Source of the DNA: Candidatus Poribacteria bacterium | GTDB taxonomy: Bacteria; Poribacteria; WGA-4E; WGA-3G | Direction of reading: 5' to 3' | Assembly (NCBI GenBank): GCA_028820845.1 | Contig: JAPPII010000076.1 | Location: 25,340 to 89,339 of the forward strand | DNA length: 64,000 nt | Part shown: piece by piece, positions 36,562 through 46,116 of the stretch | How the letters are laid out: each line of letters begins with the position of its first letter | Position numbering within the stretch: the stretch's first letter is position 1 | Position numbers and translations under genes: made by a program | Notes under the pieces: model-generated | What the model saw: only the letters and a program-made list of their open reading frames with translations | Database searches by the model: none | Told to the model about the DNA's origin: nothing

Positions 36562-38922
36562 CTACATACCCAGCCAGCTGCTAAGCATGCCGCCGTACTT
36601 GGCGATGAGTCCGGCAAAGACGACAGATACCATAGACATCAACTTAATCAAAATGTTAAGCGAGGGACCAGAGGTGTCTTTGAACGGGTCACCGACGGTA
36701 TCACCGACAACAGTGGCTTTATGTTCATCTGACCCTTTTTCACCGTATTCGTCTTTGTGTTTGCCTTCCTCAATGAATTTTTTGGCATTGTCCCACGCGC
36801 CGCCGGCGTTTGCCATCATGATTGCGAGAACGAAACCCGTTGCTAAGCCGCCCGTCAGTAGACCGAGCACCCCGCCGACATCAAAAACTAAGCCGACTAC
36901 AACGGGGACAACAATGGCAATGAGCGATGGAAAAATCATCTCGCGTTGTGCCCCAACTGTTGAAATCTCGACACATCGGGCATAATCTGGCTTCTCTTCA
37001 CCTTTCATAATACCGGGTTTCGCGCGGAATTGACGGCGGACCTCTTCGACCATAGCACCCGCAGCACGTCCGACGGCTTTCATCGTCAAAGCACAGAAAT
37101 AGAATGCCATCACCGCACCAATGAACAGTCCGATGAGAACTTGGGGGTTCATGAGGGTAACGTCGTAATAGTCCATGAATTGGCTAATTGAAACCTTCGC
37201 CGTATCAACCATGCCTTCACCGGGTATCTCAAGGGTTTTCTGTCCTGCCAGGTCACTGAGCCCGTGCCGAATCTCTTCAATATAGGCGGCTAAGAGTGCG
37301 AGGGCTGTTAGTGCTGCCGAACCGATAGCGAAGCCTTTACCTGTTGCGGCGGTGGTATTTCCGAGTGCGTCCAACTGATCTGTGCGTTCCCGGACGCTTT
37401 TATCGAGCTCTGCCATTTCAGCATTTCCACCAGCGTTGTCTGCAATGGGTCCGTAGGCATCCGTGGCAAGCGTGATACCGAGTGTGGCGAGCATGCCGAC
37501 CGCAGCGATACCGACCCCGTAAAGCCCCATCAACGGTTCCTGCATGCCGCCCGGGAGGTAATAACTGATAGCGACCGCGGTGACGATAGTGATGACAGGG
37601 ATTGCAGTCGATTCCATACCGACCGCAACGCCTTCAATAATCACGGTTGCGGGTCCGGTTTGTGCCTGTTTTGCGATAGCACGTGTCGGACCGTAGTCGT
37701 GAGACGTGAAGACTTCAGTGACTTTCCCGATAATCAAGCCTGCGACGAGTCCAGCAACAATCGCACCCCAAATCTGCCATGCATTGGGTAGCTCAAGGTA
37801 GATAAGCACAGGCAGCGAGACAAGCGCGATACCTATAGCACTTCCGTTAATGCCTAAGTTAAGGGATCCCATCAACTGACTCATTGATGCGCCCTCTTTT
37901 GTCCGGACGAGATAGATACCGAGAATGGAGAGGATTACCCCAATACCAGCGATAATCATGGGTGCTGCGAGGTATTTAAGTTGAAGCGCAAGATCGTTGT
38001 AATTATTTGCAGCGACAGCGGCAACACCGAGGGCAGCAGTTGCGAGGATTGATCCAGCGTAAGACTCATAAAGGTCTGCTCCCATGCCTGCGACATCACC
38101 GACGTTATCACCGACGTTATCAGCGATGACAGCGGGGTTACGCGGGTCATCCTCTGCAAGCCCTGTCTCCACTTTTCCGACAAGGTCAGCCCCGACATCG
38201 GCAGCCTTTGTATAGATTCCGCCACCCACGCGAGCGAACAACGCCTGTGTTGAAGCTCCCATCCCGAAACTCAGCATAATCACCGTAATCTGCGGTAGCG
38301 GATTCACTTCAGATAGAAATCCGGGGAATATTTTGGGAAAGAGATAGTAGAGGACCAGAAACCATGCGGTGATATCAAGGAGCGCGAACCCGACAACGAC
38401 CAATCCCATAACTGCGCCAGCACGGAAGGCGACCTTTAATCCGGCGTTGAGTCCTTGCATCGCTGCACTCGTGGTGCGTGCGGAGGCATTAGTCGCTGTT
38501 TTCATGCCGAGGAAACCGCAGAGTCCTGAGAAGAAGCCGCCTGTAAGAAAGGCAAACGGGATTACCTTGTTTTGGGCATTAAGGACGAATGCCATGAAGA
38601 GAAAAATGAGACAAAGCACAACAAAAACCAGCACCACTACTTTGTATTGTTGTCTGAGATATGCCATTGCACCTTCACGGACAGATTGTGCGATGTCGCG
38701 CATTGCTTTGTTGCCCTCATCCTGTTTCATGACGGCACGGTAGAAGTAGTAAGCAAATCCCAAAGCAATGAGGGAACCGATTGGGGCAATCCACCACACT
38801 GTAGGGATAGTCGGGTGGGGTTCTGTTTGGGCAAAAGCTACGGTGGCTAAATTCAAAACGGGAAGAGATGTTAGAAGTGTTTTCCAACTTAACCACCGTC
38901 TTTTGCAGCTGATTTCACGCAT
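36562..38922 (-). CDS. hppA: Membrane-bound ion-translocating pyrophosphatase
   Basis: About 786 residues with some 16 membrane helices; couples pyrophosphate hydrolysis to H+ or Na+ pumping. Substrate motifs: DVGADLVGKVE with DNVGDNVGD, then DAYGPIADNAGGNAEM, and GDTVGDPFKDTSGPSLN. The segment GNTTAATGKGFAIGSA carries Ala where K+-independent enzymes have Lys, so K+ dependence is expected. Whether it pumps Na+ or H+ cannot be read safely. The start ATG 38922 has GAGAGG upstream. The 122-bp MITE lies 123 bp further upstream. Confidence 0.94.
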   Translation of the reverse strand: MREISCKRRWLSWKTLLTSLPVLNLATVAFAQTEPHPTIPTVWWIAPIGSLIALGFAYYFYRAVMKQDEGNKAMRDIAQSVREGAMAYLRQQYKVVVLVFVVLCLIFLFMAFVLNAQNKVIPFAFLTGGFFSGLCGFLGMKTATNASARTTSAAMQGLNAGLKVAFRAGAVMGLVVVGFALLDITAWFLVLYYLFPKIFPGFLSEVNPLPQITVIMLSFGMGASTQALFARVGGGIYTKAADVGADLVGKVETGLAEDDPRNPAVIADNVGDNVGDVAGMGADLYESYAGSILATAALGVAAVAANNYNDLALQLKYLAAPMIIAGIGVILSILGIYLVRTKEGASMSQLMGSLNLGINGSAIGIALVSLPVLIYLELPNAWQIWGAIVAGLVAGLIIGKVTEVFTSHDYGPTRAIAKQAQTGPATVIIEGVAVGMESTAIPVITIVTAVAISYYLPGGMQEPLMGLYGVGIAAVGMLATLGITLATDAYGPIADNAGGNAEMAELDKSVRERTDQLDALGNTTAATGKGFAIGSAALTALALLAAYIEEIRHGLSDLAGQKTLEIPGEGMVDTAKVSISQFMDYYDVTLMNPQVLIGLFIGAVMAFYFCALTMKAVGRAAGAMVEEVRRQFRAKPGIMKGEEKPDYARCVEISTVGAQREMIFPSLIAIVVPVVVGLVFDVGGVLGLLTGGLATGFVLAIMMANAGGAWDNAKKFIEEGKHKDEYGEKGSDEHKATVVGDTVGDPFKDTSGPSLNILIKLMSMVSVVFAGLIAKYGGMLSSWLGM

Positions 38923-39045
38923 TAAAGACCTCTCTTTTCTTGTTTCTTTAAAAATTGGAGTCCTGCTCGGTTTTGTTGAGACCTTCGCCAATAATACGGG
39001 TCCCTATCTAAAACCGTTTTCTTGTTAAATTTTATCAAAAATTTG

Positions 39046-39167
39046 TAGGACTTACGCAATTTTGACTGCAGTCCGTTCTATTAGATGAGAATTTTCGGAA
39101 AACTCAGCAGTCTCCTGCCACAAACTATGAAGTTTGTGCTACAAAAGAGCAGCATGCGTAAGTCCTA
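39046..39167. mobile_element. 122-bp MITE with 13-bp TIRs and ATTTG target duplication
   Basis: TAGGACTTACGCA at the left end and TGCGTAAGTCCTA at the right are perfect 13-bp inverted repeats. The 5-bp sequence ATTTG occurs at 39041-39045 and again at 39168-39172, the mark of a transposition event. The interior, with the palindromes GACTGCAGTC and ACAAACT-n-AGTTTGT, has no open frame, so it is non-autonomous. Near-identical copy at 62580-62701. It lies between hppA and folC. Confidence 0.9.
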
Positions 39168-39249
39168 ATTTGTACCATCACCTCAATTTATTATATTCTT
39201 TACCGTTTCACGCCATAGAGCTACTGATGTTGGGATTTGGAAATCCCTG

Positions 39250-40617
39250 CTACCAGTTGTTGCTGTCCGAAACCGAGAATTGTTTCAATGCCTGGCCGAC
39301 AAGATAAAGCGAACCTGTGATACAGATTAAATCTGTAGGTGAGGCATCGGACAGTGCCTTTGCAATCGCCTTTTCTGGGTCTGGACAGACCGTAAGCTTC
39401 CTGCATGTCCCAGCCCATGCGTTCCGTATTGTTTCAGCGGGCATAACACGCGGGTTATCACTAACCTGTGTAGCAATCACAGTATCAGCACTCTTTGAGA
39501 CAATATTACCAACTTCTGTAAGGTTCTTATCTCGCATTAAACTCACTACGAAAATCATCTGATCGTATTGAAAACTTTCTCGGAGCGTTCGACACAAGGC
39601 TTCCATTGAAACGGGAGAGTGTGCACCATCAAGCACAACAATCGGGATCGATTTAATTCGTTGAACCCGCCCCTCCCATTTTACATTTTTGAATCCGGCG
39701 TAAACGCTCGCCTTCGAGATCCCATATCCTTGCCGTTTCAGACATTCAATCCCGGCGAGTGCTGTTAGGGCGTTCACACATTGATGGTGTCCCAAAAGTG
39801 GAAGAGTCAGCTGCGGATAATGCTCCGAATGGGTTGCCACATCGAAGTGCTGTGCTACAGGCAGACCGTCGATATTGTAGACGATCTGAGGGGTAGCGGT
39901 ACTAAAGTCACTTCGGATAAAATCTTTGACTTCAACAATTGGAGCATTCCGTTCCTTGGCGATCTTTTCAAGTACGGCTTGTGCTTCTGGATGTTGTGGT
40001 GCAAGTGCAAGCGGACACCCGTGTTTAATGATTTCTGCTTTCTCGCTTGCGATTTCGGCATAAGTTTCGCCCAAGATCGTCGTATGTTCCAAACCGATCG
40101 GTGTAATAACGGTTGTGACAGGTGTGACGACATTTGTTGCGTCAAGTCTGCCGCCTAAACCGACTTCGATAACAGCGAAATCCGTCGCTTTGTCAGCGAA
40201 ATAGGAAAAGGCAAGCGCGGTGTATATTTCAAAAAACGAGACGCGTCCGAACTCAGAAGCGGAAACAGCGTCAATTACGGGCCTGAGCCTATCCATATAG
40301 AAAGCAAGTGCCGCCTCCGAAATGAGTTCATCATCAATTCGGCACCTCTCTCGGGGTGTAATGAGATGCGGAGATGTAAACAAGCCGGTCTTATAGCCTG
40401 CACGAGTAAGCACCGACGCAATAAGTGCGGCGGTCGAACCTTTCCCCTTACTTCCAGCAATATGGATGACCCGCAGCCTCTCTTGCGGATTACCGAGTTG
40501 CTCCAATAACAACGAAATCCGATTTAGATTATAGAATCTTGTCTGCCGAGCAAAGTCAGGACTTCTCTCATAGTCGATGAACGCTTCAATATAGGCAAGT
40601 GCTGCTTCGTAGTCCAT
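39250..40617 (-). CDS. folC: Bifunctional folylpolyglutamate synthase / dihydrofolate synthase
   Basis: 455 residues of the Mur-ligase superfamily; adds glutamate to folates (and to dihydropteroate). The P-loop is GSKGKGSTAAL near residue 57, followed by GLFTSPHL and the catalytic EVGLGGRLDATNV. The C-terminal domain has LDGAHSP and VSLMRDKNL. The start may be ATG 40617 or an in-frame TTG at 40626; neither has a strong ribosome site, as the gene starts only a few bases after the glyA stop and may be coupled. Confidence 0.93.
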   Translation of the reverse strand: MDYEAALAYIEAFIDYERSPDFARQTRFYNLNRISLLLEQLGNPQERLRVIHIAGSKGKGSTAALIASVLTRAGYKTGLFTSPHLITPRERCRIDDELISEAALAFYMDRLRPVIDAVSASEFGRVSFFEIYTALAFSYFADKATDFAVIEVGLGGRLDATNVVTPVTTVITPIGLEHTTILGETYAEIASEKAEIIKHGCPLALAPQHPEAQAVLEKIAKERNAPIVEVKDFIRSDFSTATPQIVYNIDGLPVAQHFDVATHSEHYPQLTLPLLGHHQCVNALTALAGIECLKRQGYGISKASVYAGFKNVKWEGRVQRIKSIPIVVLDGAHSPVSMEALCRTLRESFQYDQMIFVVSLMRDKNLTEVGNIVSKSADTVIATQVSDNPRVMPAETIRNAWAGTCRKLTVCPDPEKAIAKALSDASPTDLICITGSLYLVGQALKQFSVSDSNNW

Positions 40618-40626
40618 AACCGACAA

Positions 40627-41889
40627 CTATTTTAAATACTCGTAAATCGGGAATTGTGTGCAGAATTCCTCAACCTTCTTCCGAATTCGGCGTTTAATGG
40701 AGACTTTTTGTCTATTTTCAAGCGTCTCAGCGATGTAATCGGCGACCTGAACCATGTCATCTTCTTTCATACCGCGCGTGGTAATCATGGGAGTCCCGAT
40801 ACGTAGACCGCTCGTGGTTCTTGGCTTCCGTTTGTCGAAAGGAATGGTATTTTTATTAACGATAATTCCAGCATCTTCTAAGTGATCTGCGGCTTGTCGT
40901 CCACTGAGTTTTTCGTATTTGGAAGTGAGATCGATCAGCATCAGATGATTATCCGTGCCGCCGCTCACTAACCGGAACCCATTTTCGATGAGCCGCGCAG
41001 CGAGTGCTTTGGCATTTTTAACAATCTGCGCTTGATATGTTTTAAAAGCGGGTTCGCTGGCTTCCTTGAAGGCGACAGCTCTCGCCGCGACTGTGTGAAG
41101 AAAGGGACCACCTTGTAGACCGGGGAAAACAGCACGGTCAATCTGGTTTGCGTATTCAGATTTACACATAATCATGGCACCACGGGGACCGCGTAAGGTT
41201 TTATGGGTTGTAGTCGTAACCACATCGCTATATGGAACAGGGTCTGGATGAACGCCACCTGCGATAAGTCCTGCGATATGCGCTATATCTGTGAGTAGAT
41301 ACGCATCCACCGAATCGGCGACCTCTCGCCACGCCGCAAAGTCGAAATGTCGAGGATAAGCAGTTGCCCCAACAACAATGAGTTTTGGACGATGCGCTTG
41401 GGCAAGCCGCGCAATCTCTGCCATGTCAATACGTTCAGTCTTGGCATCTACACCATACGCAATAACATTGTAATAGCGTCCCGAAAAGTTGACATTATCA
41501 CCATGGGTGAGATGTCCACCGTGACTGAGGGACATACCTAAAACCGTGTCTCCGGGTTCGAGCAGCGCGTGGTAGACCGCCATGTTCGCTTGGCTGCCTG
41601 CGTGTGGTTGGACGTTAACGTGTTCGGCACCGAAGAGTGCTTTGGCGCGCGCAATCGCGAGCGACTCGGTTTCGTCCATAAACTTACACCCGTTATAGTA
41701 ACGTTCACCAGGGTAGCCCTCGGCATACTTGTTAGCGAGAATAGTACTCTGCGCCTCCATAACCGCACGGCTGGCGTAGTTCTCCGATGGGATTAGCATG
41801 AGAGAATTTTGCTGGCGTGTCAAGTCTTTAGAGGCGATTTCCACAATCTGCGGATCGACTTCACCCAATTTGGATTCAAACGTGTTCAT
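40627..41889 (-). CDS. glyA: Serine hydroxymethyltransferase
   Basis: 420 residues, standard length. A PLP enzyme converting serine and tetrahydrofolate to glycine and methylene-tetrahydrofolate. The PLP lysine is in VVTTTTHKTLRGPRG. NKYAEGYPGERYYNGC, HVNVQPHAGSQAN and LRIGTPMITTRGM are conserved blocks. The folC gene follows directly, so one-carbon metabolism is grouped. Confidence 0.96.
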   Translation of the reverse strand: MNTFESKLGEVDPQIVEIASKDLTRQQNSLMLIPSENYASRAVMEAQSTILANKYAEGYPGERYYNGCKFMDETESLAIARAKALFGAEHVNVQPHAGSQANMAVYHALLEPGDTVLGMSLSHGGHLTHGDNVNFSGRYYNVIAYGVDAKTERIDMAEIARLAQAHRPKLIVVGATAYPRHFDFAAWREVADSVDAYLLTDIAHIAGLIAGGVHPDPVPYSDVVTTTTHKTLRGPRGAMIMCKSEYANQIDRAVFPGLQGGPFLHTVAARAVAFKEASEPAFKTYQAQIVKNAKALAARLIENGFRLVSGGTDNHLMLIDLTSKYEKLSGRQAADHLEDAGIIVNKNTIPFDKRKPRTTSGLRIGTPMITTRGMKEDDMVQVADYIAETLENRQKVSIKRRIRKKVEEFCTQFPIYEYLK

Positions 41890-42020
41890 TCGCGTTCACC
41901 GCTTGCAATAAAATGTGAAATGGTATGACATTTATAGGAATTAAATTTTAACACAGATTTGCCACAAATTCAAATTTTTCGCAATTTTTACAGTGTTCAG
42001 GGAAAATAGGCAAATATAGT

Positions 42021-42088
42021 TTGTAGTAGGGAAACCATTCATTGCCCGTTATTGATCGTCGGACGTGTGATAAATCACCCTACTACGA
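42021..42088. repeat. 68-bp inverted-repeat element
   Basis: GTAGTAGGG at 42023-42031 and CCCTACTAC at 42078-42086 are perfect inverted ends. The interior has its own palindrome GTGATAAATCAC. No duplicated flank was found. Probably a REP- or MITE-type repeat related in style to the CTAC-tailed palindromes elsewhere in the window. Confidence 0.55.
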
Positions 42089-42239
42089 ACCAATCCTTAA
42101 TTCAAAATCGATAGAACAATAGTGTATCTTTTTCCAGTTTTTTAGTTGCAAATCAGTTCGACTTTCTTCAGGAAATGTGAACGGCTATCATTGTTTAATG
42201 GCAGCTTTTACACGAAAAGCATCAGGCAAACTATTTCAG

Positions 42240-42268
42240 TTGCACACTATTCAATAATATGGTAAGAT
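42240..42268 (+). promoter_or_regulatory. Weak candidate promoter for the lipoprotein gene
   Basis: TTGCAC at 42240-42245, 17-bp spacer, TAAGAT at 42263-42268, about 60 nt before the GTG start at 42329. Three of six and four of six consensus matches. Confidence 0.35.
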
Positions 42269-42328
42269 GATAAGTTAATAAGAAATCTTATCGTAAAATC
42301 AGATACCGACACTTCGTGAAGGATTAAT

Positions 42329-44515
42329 GTGTACCTCTGGAACAGAAAACAACTCATAGCATTACTCGTGTTCCTGTTCGTTTGGGGATGCGATTCAGCG
42401 CAGCAAGAGTCATCGCGCCAGTCGGCGGTTGAGCAATCCGCATCTCCTGAAGTGATGGCATCCGTTACACCACCCCCACGTGCCGAAGATTGGCATACGT
42501 TCATGCACAATTTAGGCTTTTCTGGCGTCAGTCCAGATAAAAACCTCACGCCGCCCCTGGAATTGCTGTGGAAATTTAAGACGGGTGGACCGATTTACGC
42601 CTCGCCAGTGATTGCAAACGGGACCTTGTACATCGGATCAACTGATGGGAAGTTATACGCGTTAAATGCGAAACAGTGGGGAGTCAAATGGGTGTTTGAT
42701 GCGGGGGATGCTATCCGCTATTCTGCGGTCGTGCTCGGGGATAGGATCTACTTCAATGCACGGAACAATAAAGTCTATGCATTGAACGCACAAACAGGCG
42801 AAAAGTTGTGGGAATTCAAAACAAAAAGTTGGATGGACGCGCCACCGGTTGTTGCTGACAACAAAGTTTACGTCGGCGCATTCCGATCAAAAATCTATCT
42901 GCTGAACGCAAGGACAGGCGAACTTGAGGCAATGCGGGAACGGACAGTCCGAATCCAAGGCATTGAATATGGGTGTGCAAATGGCGTGTTTCGTCCGGTG
43001 TTCCCAGAGCACAACGCGAAGGTATGGCGTGAGCAGACAGCGGGGAGTGAGAGTTATCCCGTTACAGCAAATGGCACTGTCTACATCGGTGCACGCGATG
43101 GACAGATTCATGGATTTGACTCGGCATCACAGACGGAAACCTGGACTTACCGGACAGGTGGTTTTGTGGACGCTGCGCCCGCTATCTCTGACGGCATTCT
43201 CTACGCAGCATCCGGTGACGGATATGTTTACGCATTTACGAACACAACCGGAGCAAGCGTACCTGAAGAGAGCAGACGGTGGGGGGTCGTCGTACACGAC
43301 GCTGCACCGGTTTATGCGACGAAAGACGGTATGTCTGTGCTATTACACCTCAACGATGGGGCGCGTTTGCCAATTATGCGGGTTTCAGAGGGATGGTATG
43401 AGGTCGAACTGCCAAACGGAGTTCGCGGATGGATGGACACATTCGGCTTTGGAGAGTTTGAGGAAACCGACGGTATCTTGTTCAACACCACTTTTTGCGG
43501 TCTGAGTAATCAGTCAAAAGTATCTCCACGTCGCCTGGCGTTGATAGAAGGTGCTGAGTCCCCGCGTTGGAGCCCGGATGGAGCGTTAATCGCATTCTTG
43601 AAAAGGGATGATTTGAGGAGTAGGTACTGGCGTGCAAGCGAGTTATGGATTATGGATCGAAAAGGGGAACGGGTGCGGAAGTACTACACCGGAAATTTTT
43701 ACAATCCACATGTCTCCTGGTCGCTGGACAGCAGACTCGTAGCATTTGAGGTTGACGAAAATGGTGAACGGTACATCTACACAGTGGATTGGAAGTTCGG
43801 ACAGACAAAAAAATTAGCCCGTGGTGATGGACCTGCATTTTCACCAACATCCAACCGCTTGGTATTTAGAAGACACGAAAAAGGGCTGGACATTGTTTAT
43901 CGCGTCAATAGTGACGGGAGCGGTTTAAGTGCGATTGCCCGTGTACCGATTGAACGTCGTCAGCGTTATACCTATCTGTCTGCGCCCGCTTGGGCTCCCG
44001 ACGGCACGCGTGTCGCTTTCGGTGTCCACAGTTCAAAGTACGTCGGTATCCGTATTCAAGATATAGAAGGGCAACGCATAAAAGAGATTCAGACGCAGCA
44101 CCAACAGGTCCGTCAATTGGACTGGGTAGCAGACGGGACACAGATCGCTTATGTTTTGTCGGGCAGCAATCGACCCGGAGAGCGAATTGATAAGCAGTTA
44201 CATCTATCGGAAACAGTGAGTGCACAGACGCAGAGCGAGATTCTGGAACATACATCGCCATCGTGGTCGCCAATAGGTAAACGATTGGCGTATCTGGAGC
44301 GTGAGGACTGCGAGGGTATCCGCTGGAAAGTCTGGGTTTATGACCTTGAAAGCGGTAAGAAGTACCCTATCGCCCGTACGACTATGAAACTGACCGCTGT
44401 TGTCTGGATGCCGGACGGCGAGCATCTTTGCTTGTGGCAGACCTCGGATTATTTACGCGATAATGCGTATAAACCCGCGTTGACGCGCGGATGGATCGTG
44501 CCGATTGGGATGTAG
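42329..44515 (+). CDS. Lipoprotein with PQQ propeller, SH3-like domain and TolB-type propeller
   Basis: 728 residues. A signal peptide with lipobox VWGC (acylated Cys at about 21) sends it to the cell envelope. Residues ~75-320 are PQQ/BamB-like beta-propeller repeats (GTLYIGSTDGKLYALNA, KVYALNAQTGEKLWEF, ISDGILYAASGDGYVYAF). About 325-380 is an SH3b-like segment (APVYATKDGMSVL, GWYEVELPNGVRGWMD). The rest, from about 400, is a TolB/PD40 propeller (ESPRWSPDGALIAFLK, WSLDSRLVAF, PAWAPDGTRVAFG, SPSWSPIGKRLAYLE). Two propellers joined by an SH3 is an unusual architecture and suggests a protein-binding or outer-membrane assembly role. The GTG start has AAGGA 5 nt upstream. Confidence 0.82.
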   Translation: MYLWNRKQLIALLVFLFVWGCDSAQQESSRQSAVEQSASPEVMASVTPPPRAEDWHTFMHNLGFSGVSPDKNLTPPLELLWKFKTGGPIYASPVIANGTLYIGSTDGKLYALNAKQWGVKWVFDAGDAIRYSAVVLGDRIYFNARNNKVYALNAQTGEKLWEFKTKSWMDAPPVVADNKVYVGAFRSKIYLLNARTGELEAMRERTVRIQGIEYGCANGVFRPVFPEHNAKVWREQTAGSESYPVTANGTVYIGARDGQIHGFDSASQTETWTYRTGGFVDAAPAISDGILYAASGDGYVYAFTNTTGASVPEESRRWGVVVHDAAPVYATKDGMSVLLHLNDGARLPIMRVSEGWYEVELPNGVRGWMDTFGFGEFEETDGILFNTTFCGLSNQSKVSPRRLALIEGAESPRWSPDGALIAFLKRDDLRSRYWRASELWIMDRKGERVRKYYTGNFYNPHVSWSLDSRLVAFEVDENGERYIYTVDWKFGQTKKLARGDGPAFSPTSNRLVFRRHEKGLDIVYRVNSDGSGLSAIARVPIERRQRYTYLSAPAWAPDGTRVAFGVHSSKYVGIRIQDIEGQRIKEIQTQHQQVRQLDWVADGTQIAYVLSGSNRPGERIDKQLHLSETVSAQTQSEILEHTSPSWSPIGKRLAYLEREDCEGIRWKVWVYDLESGKKYPIARTTMKLTAVVWMPDGEHLCLWQTSDYLRDNAYKPALTRGWIVPIGM

Positions 44516-44542
44516 TAAAAAAGTATGATTCCCGAATTCCTG

Positions 44543-45217
44543 TCAAGGGACTTTATATTTATCATCAGCAAAATATTTCGACCCATCAATTTGATGAATG
44601 CGCCACTCGCCTGATTTTTTTGTGAAGTAAAAACGTCCGATGTCAACGTAACAGACAGAGACAAGAGGAAAATCCACCCTATAGTAGAACATGTTACCTG
44701 TCGCGCTTGCTTCTGTCCAAGGCACCTTAACATTTTTGGGACGGATATAAAAGTTGGTCAGCGACCAATTCAGAGCATTCTGGCATTCCCTCCAGAAAGT
44801 GGGGAGCCCCCAATTTACTTCAATATAAATTTTAACATCGTACCACCCATAGACAGTGGCAGTGCTAGTTCCATATTCGATTCCCGCTGCTCGGTCTAAG
44901 GTTTTGGAAAGTGCCCTCATATCTTTTGATAGATAGGCTTTAGTGAAAGTACGATAGACCTCCTGAATCGCTTCTATTTCGGATTCAAAATCAATATTTC
45001 TAAATGCCACTTCGTCTTCTGGGATCTTTTCTATGTAGGACTTATCAATGTAAGGGGCTGTCGGAAAAAGGACAAATTCAATAAATTTGAGAGGCTCCTC
45101 GGTGCGTTCTTGGTCAAAGTCAAAATCAATCTCATCCCCACAACTCAGCAGGCATACCGATACGGCTATCGTCAATAGCACAGTCATCCGAGTTCCAAAA
45201 CTTCTTTTTCGCCACAT
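44543..45217 (-). CDS. Putative lipoprotein, unknown function
   Basis: 224 residues with a lipoprotein signal (VLLTIAVSVCLLSCGD, lipobox LLSC). The body has a SnoaL/NTF2-like look (IEAIQEVYRTFTKAYLSKDMRALSKTL, later WRIHQID), which is often a binding fold, but the match is weak. GGAG sits 8 nt before ATG 45217; a frame open to 45286 overlaps the upstream gene and would destroy the signal peptide. It ends 28 nt from the convergent 42329 gene and follows the barrel-like gene, so the two may be one envelope unit. Confidence 0.7.
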   Translation of the reverse strand: MWRKRSFGTRMTVLLTIAVSVCLLSCGDEIDFDFDQERTEEPLKFIEFVLFPTAPYIDKSYIEKIPEDEVAFRNIDFESEIEAIQEVYRTFTKAYLSKDMRALSKTLDRAAGIEYGTSTATVYGWYDVKIYIEVNWGLPTFWRECQNALNWSLTNFYIRPKNVKVPWTEASATGNMFYYRVDFPLVSVCYVDIGRFYFTKKSGEWRIHQIDGSKYFADDKYKVP

Positions 45218-45239
45218 GATTTCATCTCCAGAAAATGTG

Positions 45240-45983
45240 CTAATAAGCGAGCATCCTGAGATTGACTGAAAAAGTGACAATCTCATTTGTGAGTGCTATT
45301 TCCCTTGGGTCATCAACTTTCGTCATCGTGGCACTCCCCGAGTTCATTGTGAAGTCAATACTCCAGTGAGAAAAGAATTCATAACCGATACCGCCTGAGA
45401 CAGAAACCCCGGTCTGTCTGGCATTTTCCAATGTAAGCGGGGGTTGCCATGTTACGAGTGTTGCCAATCCGATGTTCCCGACGAAGTAAAGACCTATCCT
45501 TCGGAATGGAAAAAACATGAACCCCATTCCGGCTGCTCCATTAGCAACCGTGGTATCGTTGGCGAAATGTTGGAGGGGGAGCCATGAAATGCGGCTCGTG
45601 TAGTAGAGTAGGAACTGGTCGGTGAGTCCGTGTCCGATTTTCAACTCTGTGATCAGGGCGGATCTTATGAAACGCTTGGTTGACCAGTCGGTTGCCTGCG
45701 TCCCTCTCCAATAGTATTGCGCGAGCGGTTGCGTAAAACTGGTCCCACCGACTCCGACACCCAAGCCAAAAATAAAGCCTTTACGCCTCCCACGGTAGTT
45801 TTTCCTTGCCAACCCTCGGTTGTTTGGCGAATAGTGTATCGCGGTGATTCTACCCTCTTTTTTTAGGTATGGGTCGGTATCGTCTGGTAAACTGAACCGT
45901 GTGTGTTCTTGTGCGAAACCTGTAGACGGGGATACCCCTGAAAACAGAAGCAAGAAAAATATCGAAACCAGTGTCTGCTGCAT
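45240..45983 (-). CDS. Outer-membrane beta-barrel-like protein
   Basis: 247 residues. A signal peptide (cut near GFAQE) and a C-terminal half of alternating beta strands (FIFGLGVGVGG, ALITELKIGHGL, FLLYYTSRISWL, GMGFMFFPFRRIGLYFVGNIGLATL, GVSVSGGIGYEFFSHWSIDFTMNSG) ending in an aromatic residue, typical of a small outer-membrane barrel. GAGGAGG precedes the ATG. Its 5' end was included in the tandem duplication described below; a fragment survives at 47378-47455. Confidence 0.75.
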   Translation of the reverse strand: MQQTLVSIFFLLLFSGVSPSTGFAQEHTRFSLPDDTDPYLKKEGRITAIHYSPNNRGLARKNYRGRRKGFIFGLGVGVGGTSFTQPLAQYYWRGTQATDWSTKRFIRSALITELKIGHGLTDQFLLYYTSRISWLPLQHFANDTTVANGAAGMGFMFFPFRRIGLYFVGNIGLATLVTWQPPLTLENARQTGVSVSGGIGYEFFSHWSIDFTMNSGSATMTKVDDPREIALTNEIVTFSVNLRMLAY

Positions 45984-46116
45984 GAACCTCCTCGCTGTTC
46001 ACTAAATCTAAAATGTTGACTACACCATCACTGTTAACATCTTCTTTGCGCCGCGGTAGTTCAGGAAACATGTTGATAATGGCGATGTGATTAGCTGCAC
46101 GTGCGATGTCGAGTTC
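45984..46116 (-). pseudogene. Frame-shifted ankyrin plus dockerin-like tail remnant
   Basis: Downstream of the metalloprotease stop, one frame over, the sequence reads ELDIARAANHIAIINMF, an ankyrin repeat like the gene's last one, then DVNSDGVVNILDLV, a dockerin-type EF-hand repeat. It has no start of its own and an in-frame stop just upstream. It is evidence that an ancestral gene ended in a dockerin-like module. Confidence 0.65.

Larger units (their letters stand above)
41890..42328. other. 439-bp intergenic region
   Basis: Divergent gap between glyA and the BamB-like lipoprotein gene. Holds the 68-bp inverted-repeat element 42021-42088 and a weak promoter at 42240-42268. The rest is AT-rich with no frame or RNA gene that I can see. 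Confidence 0.5.

Noticed and set aside
36350..36985. 211-codon open frame on the plus strand
   Set aside because: Antisense to the ends of ilvD and hppA, both complete; composition is low complexity.
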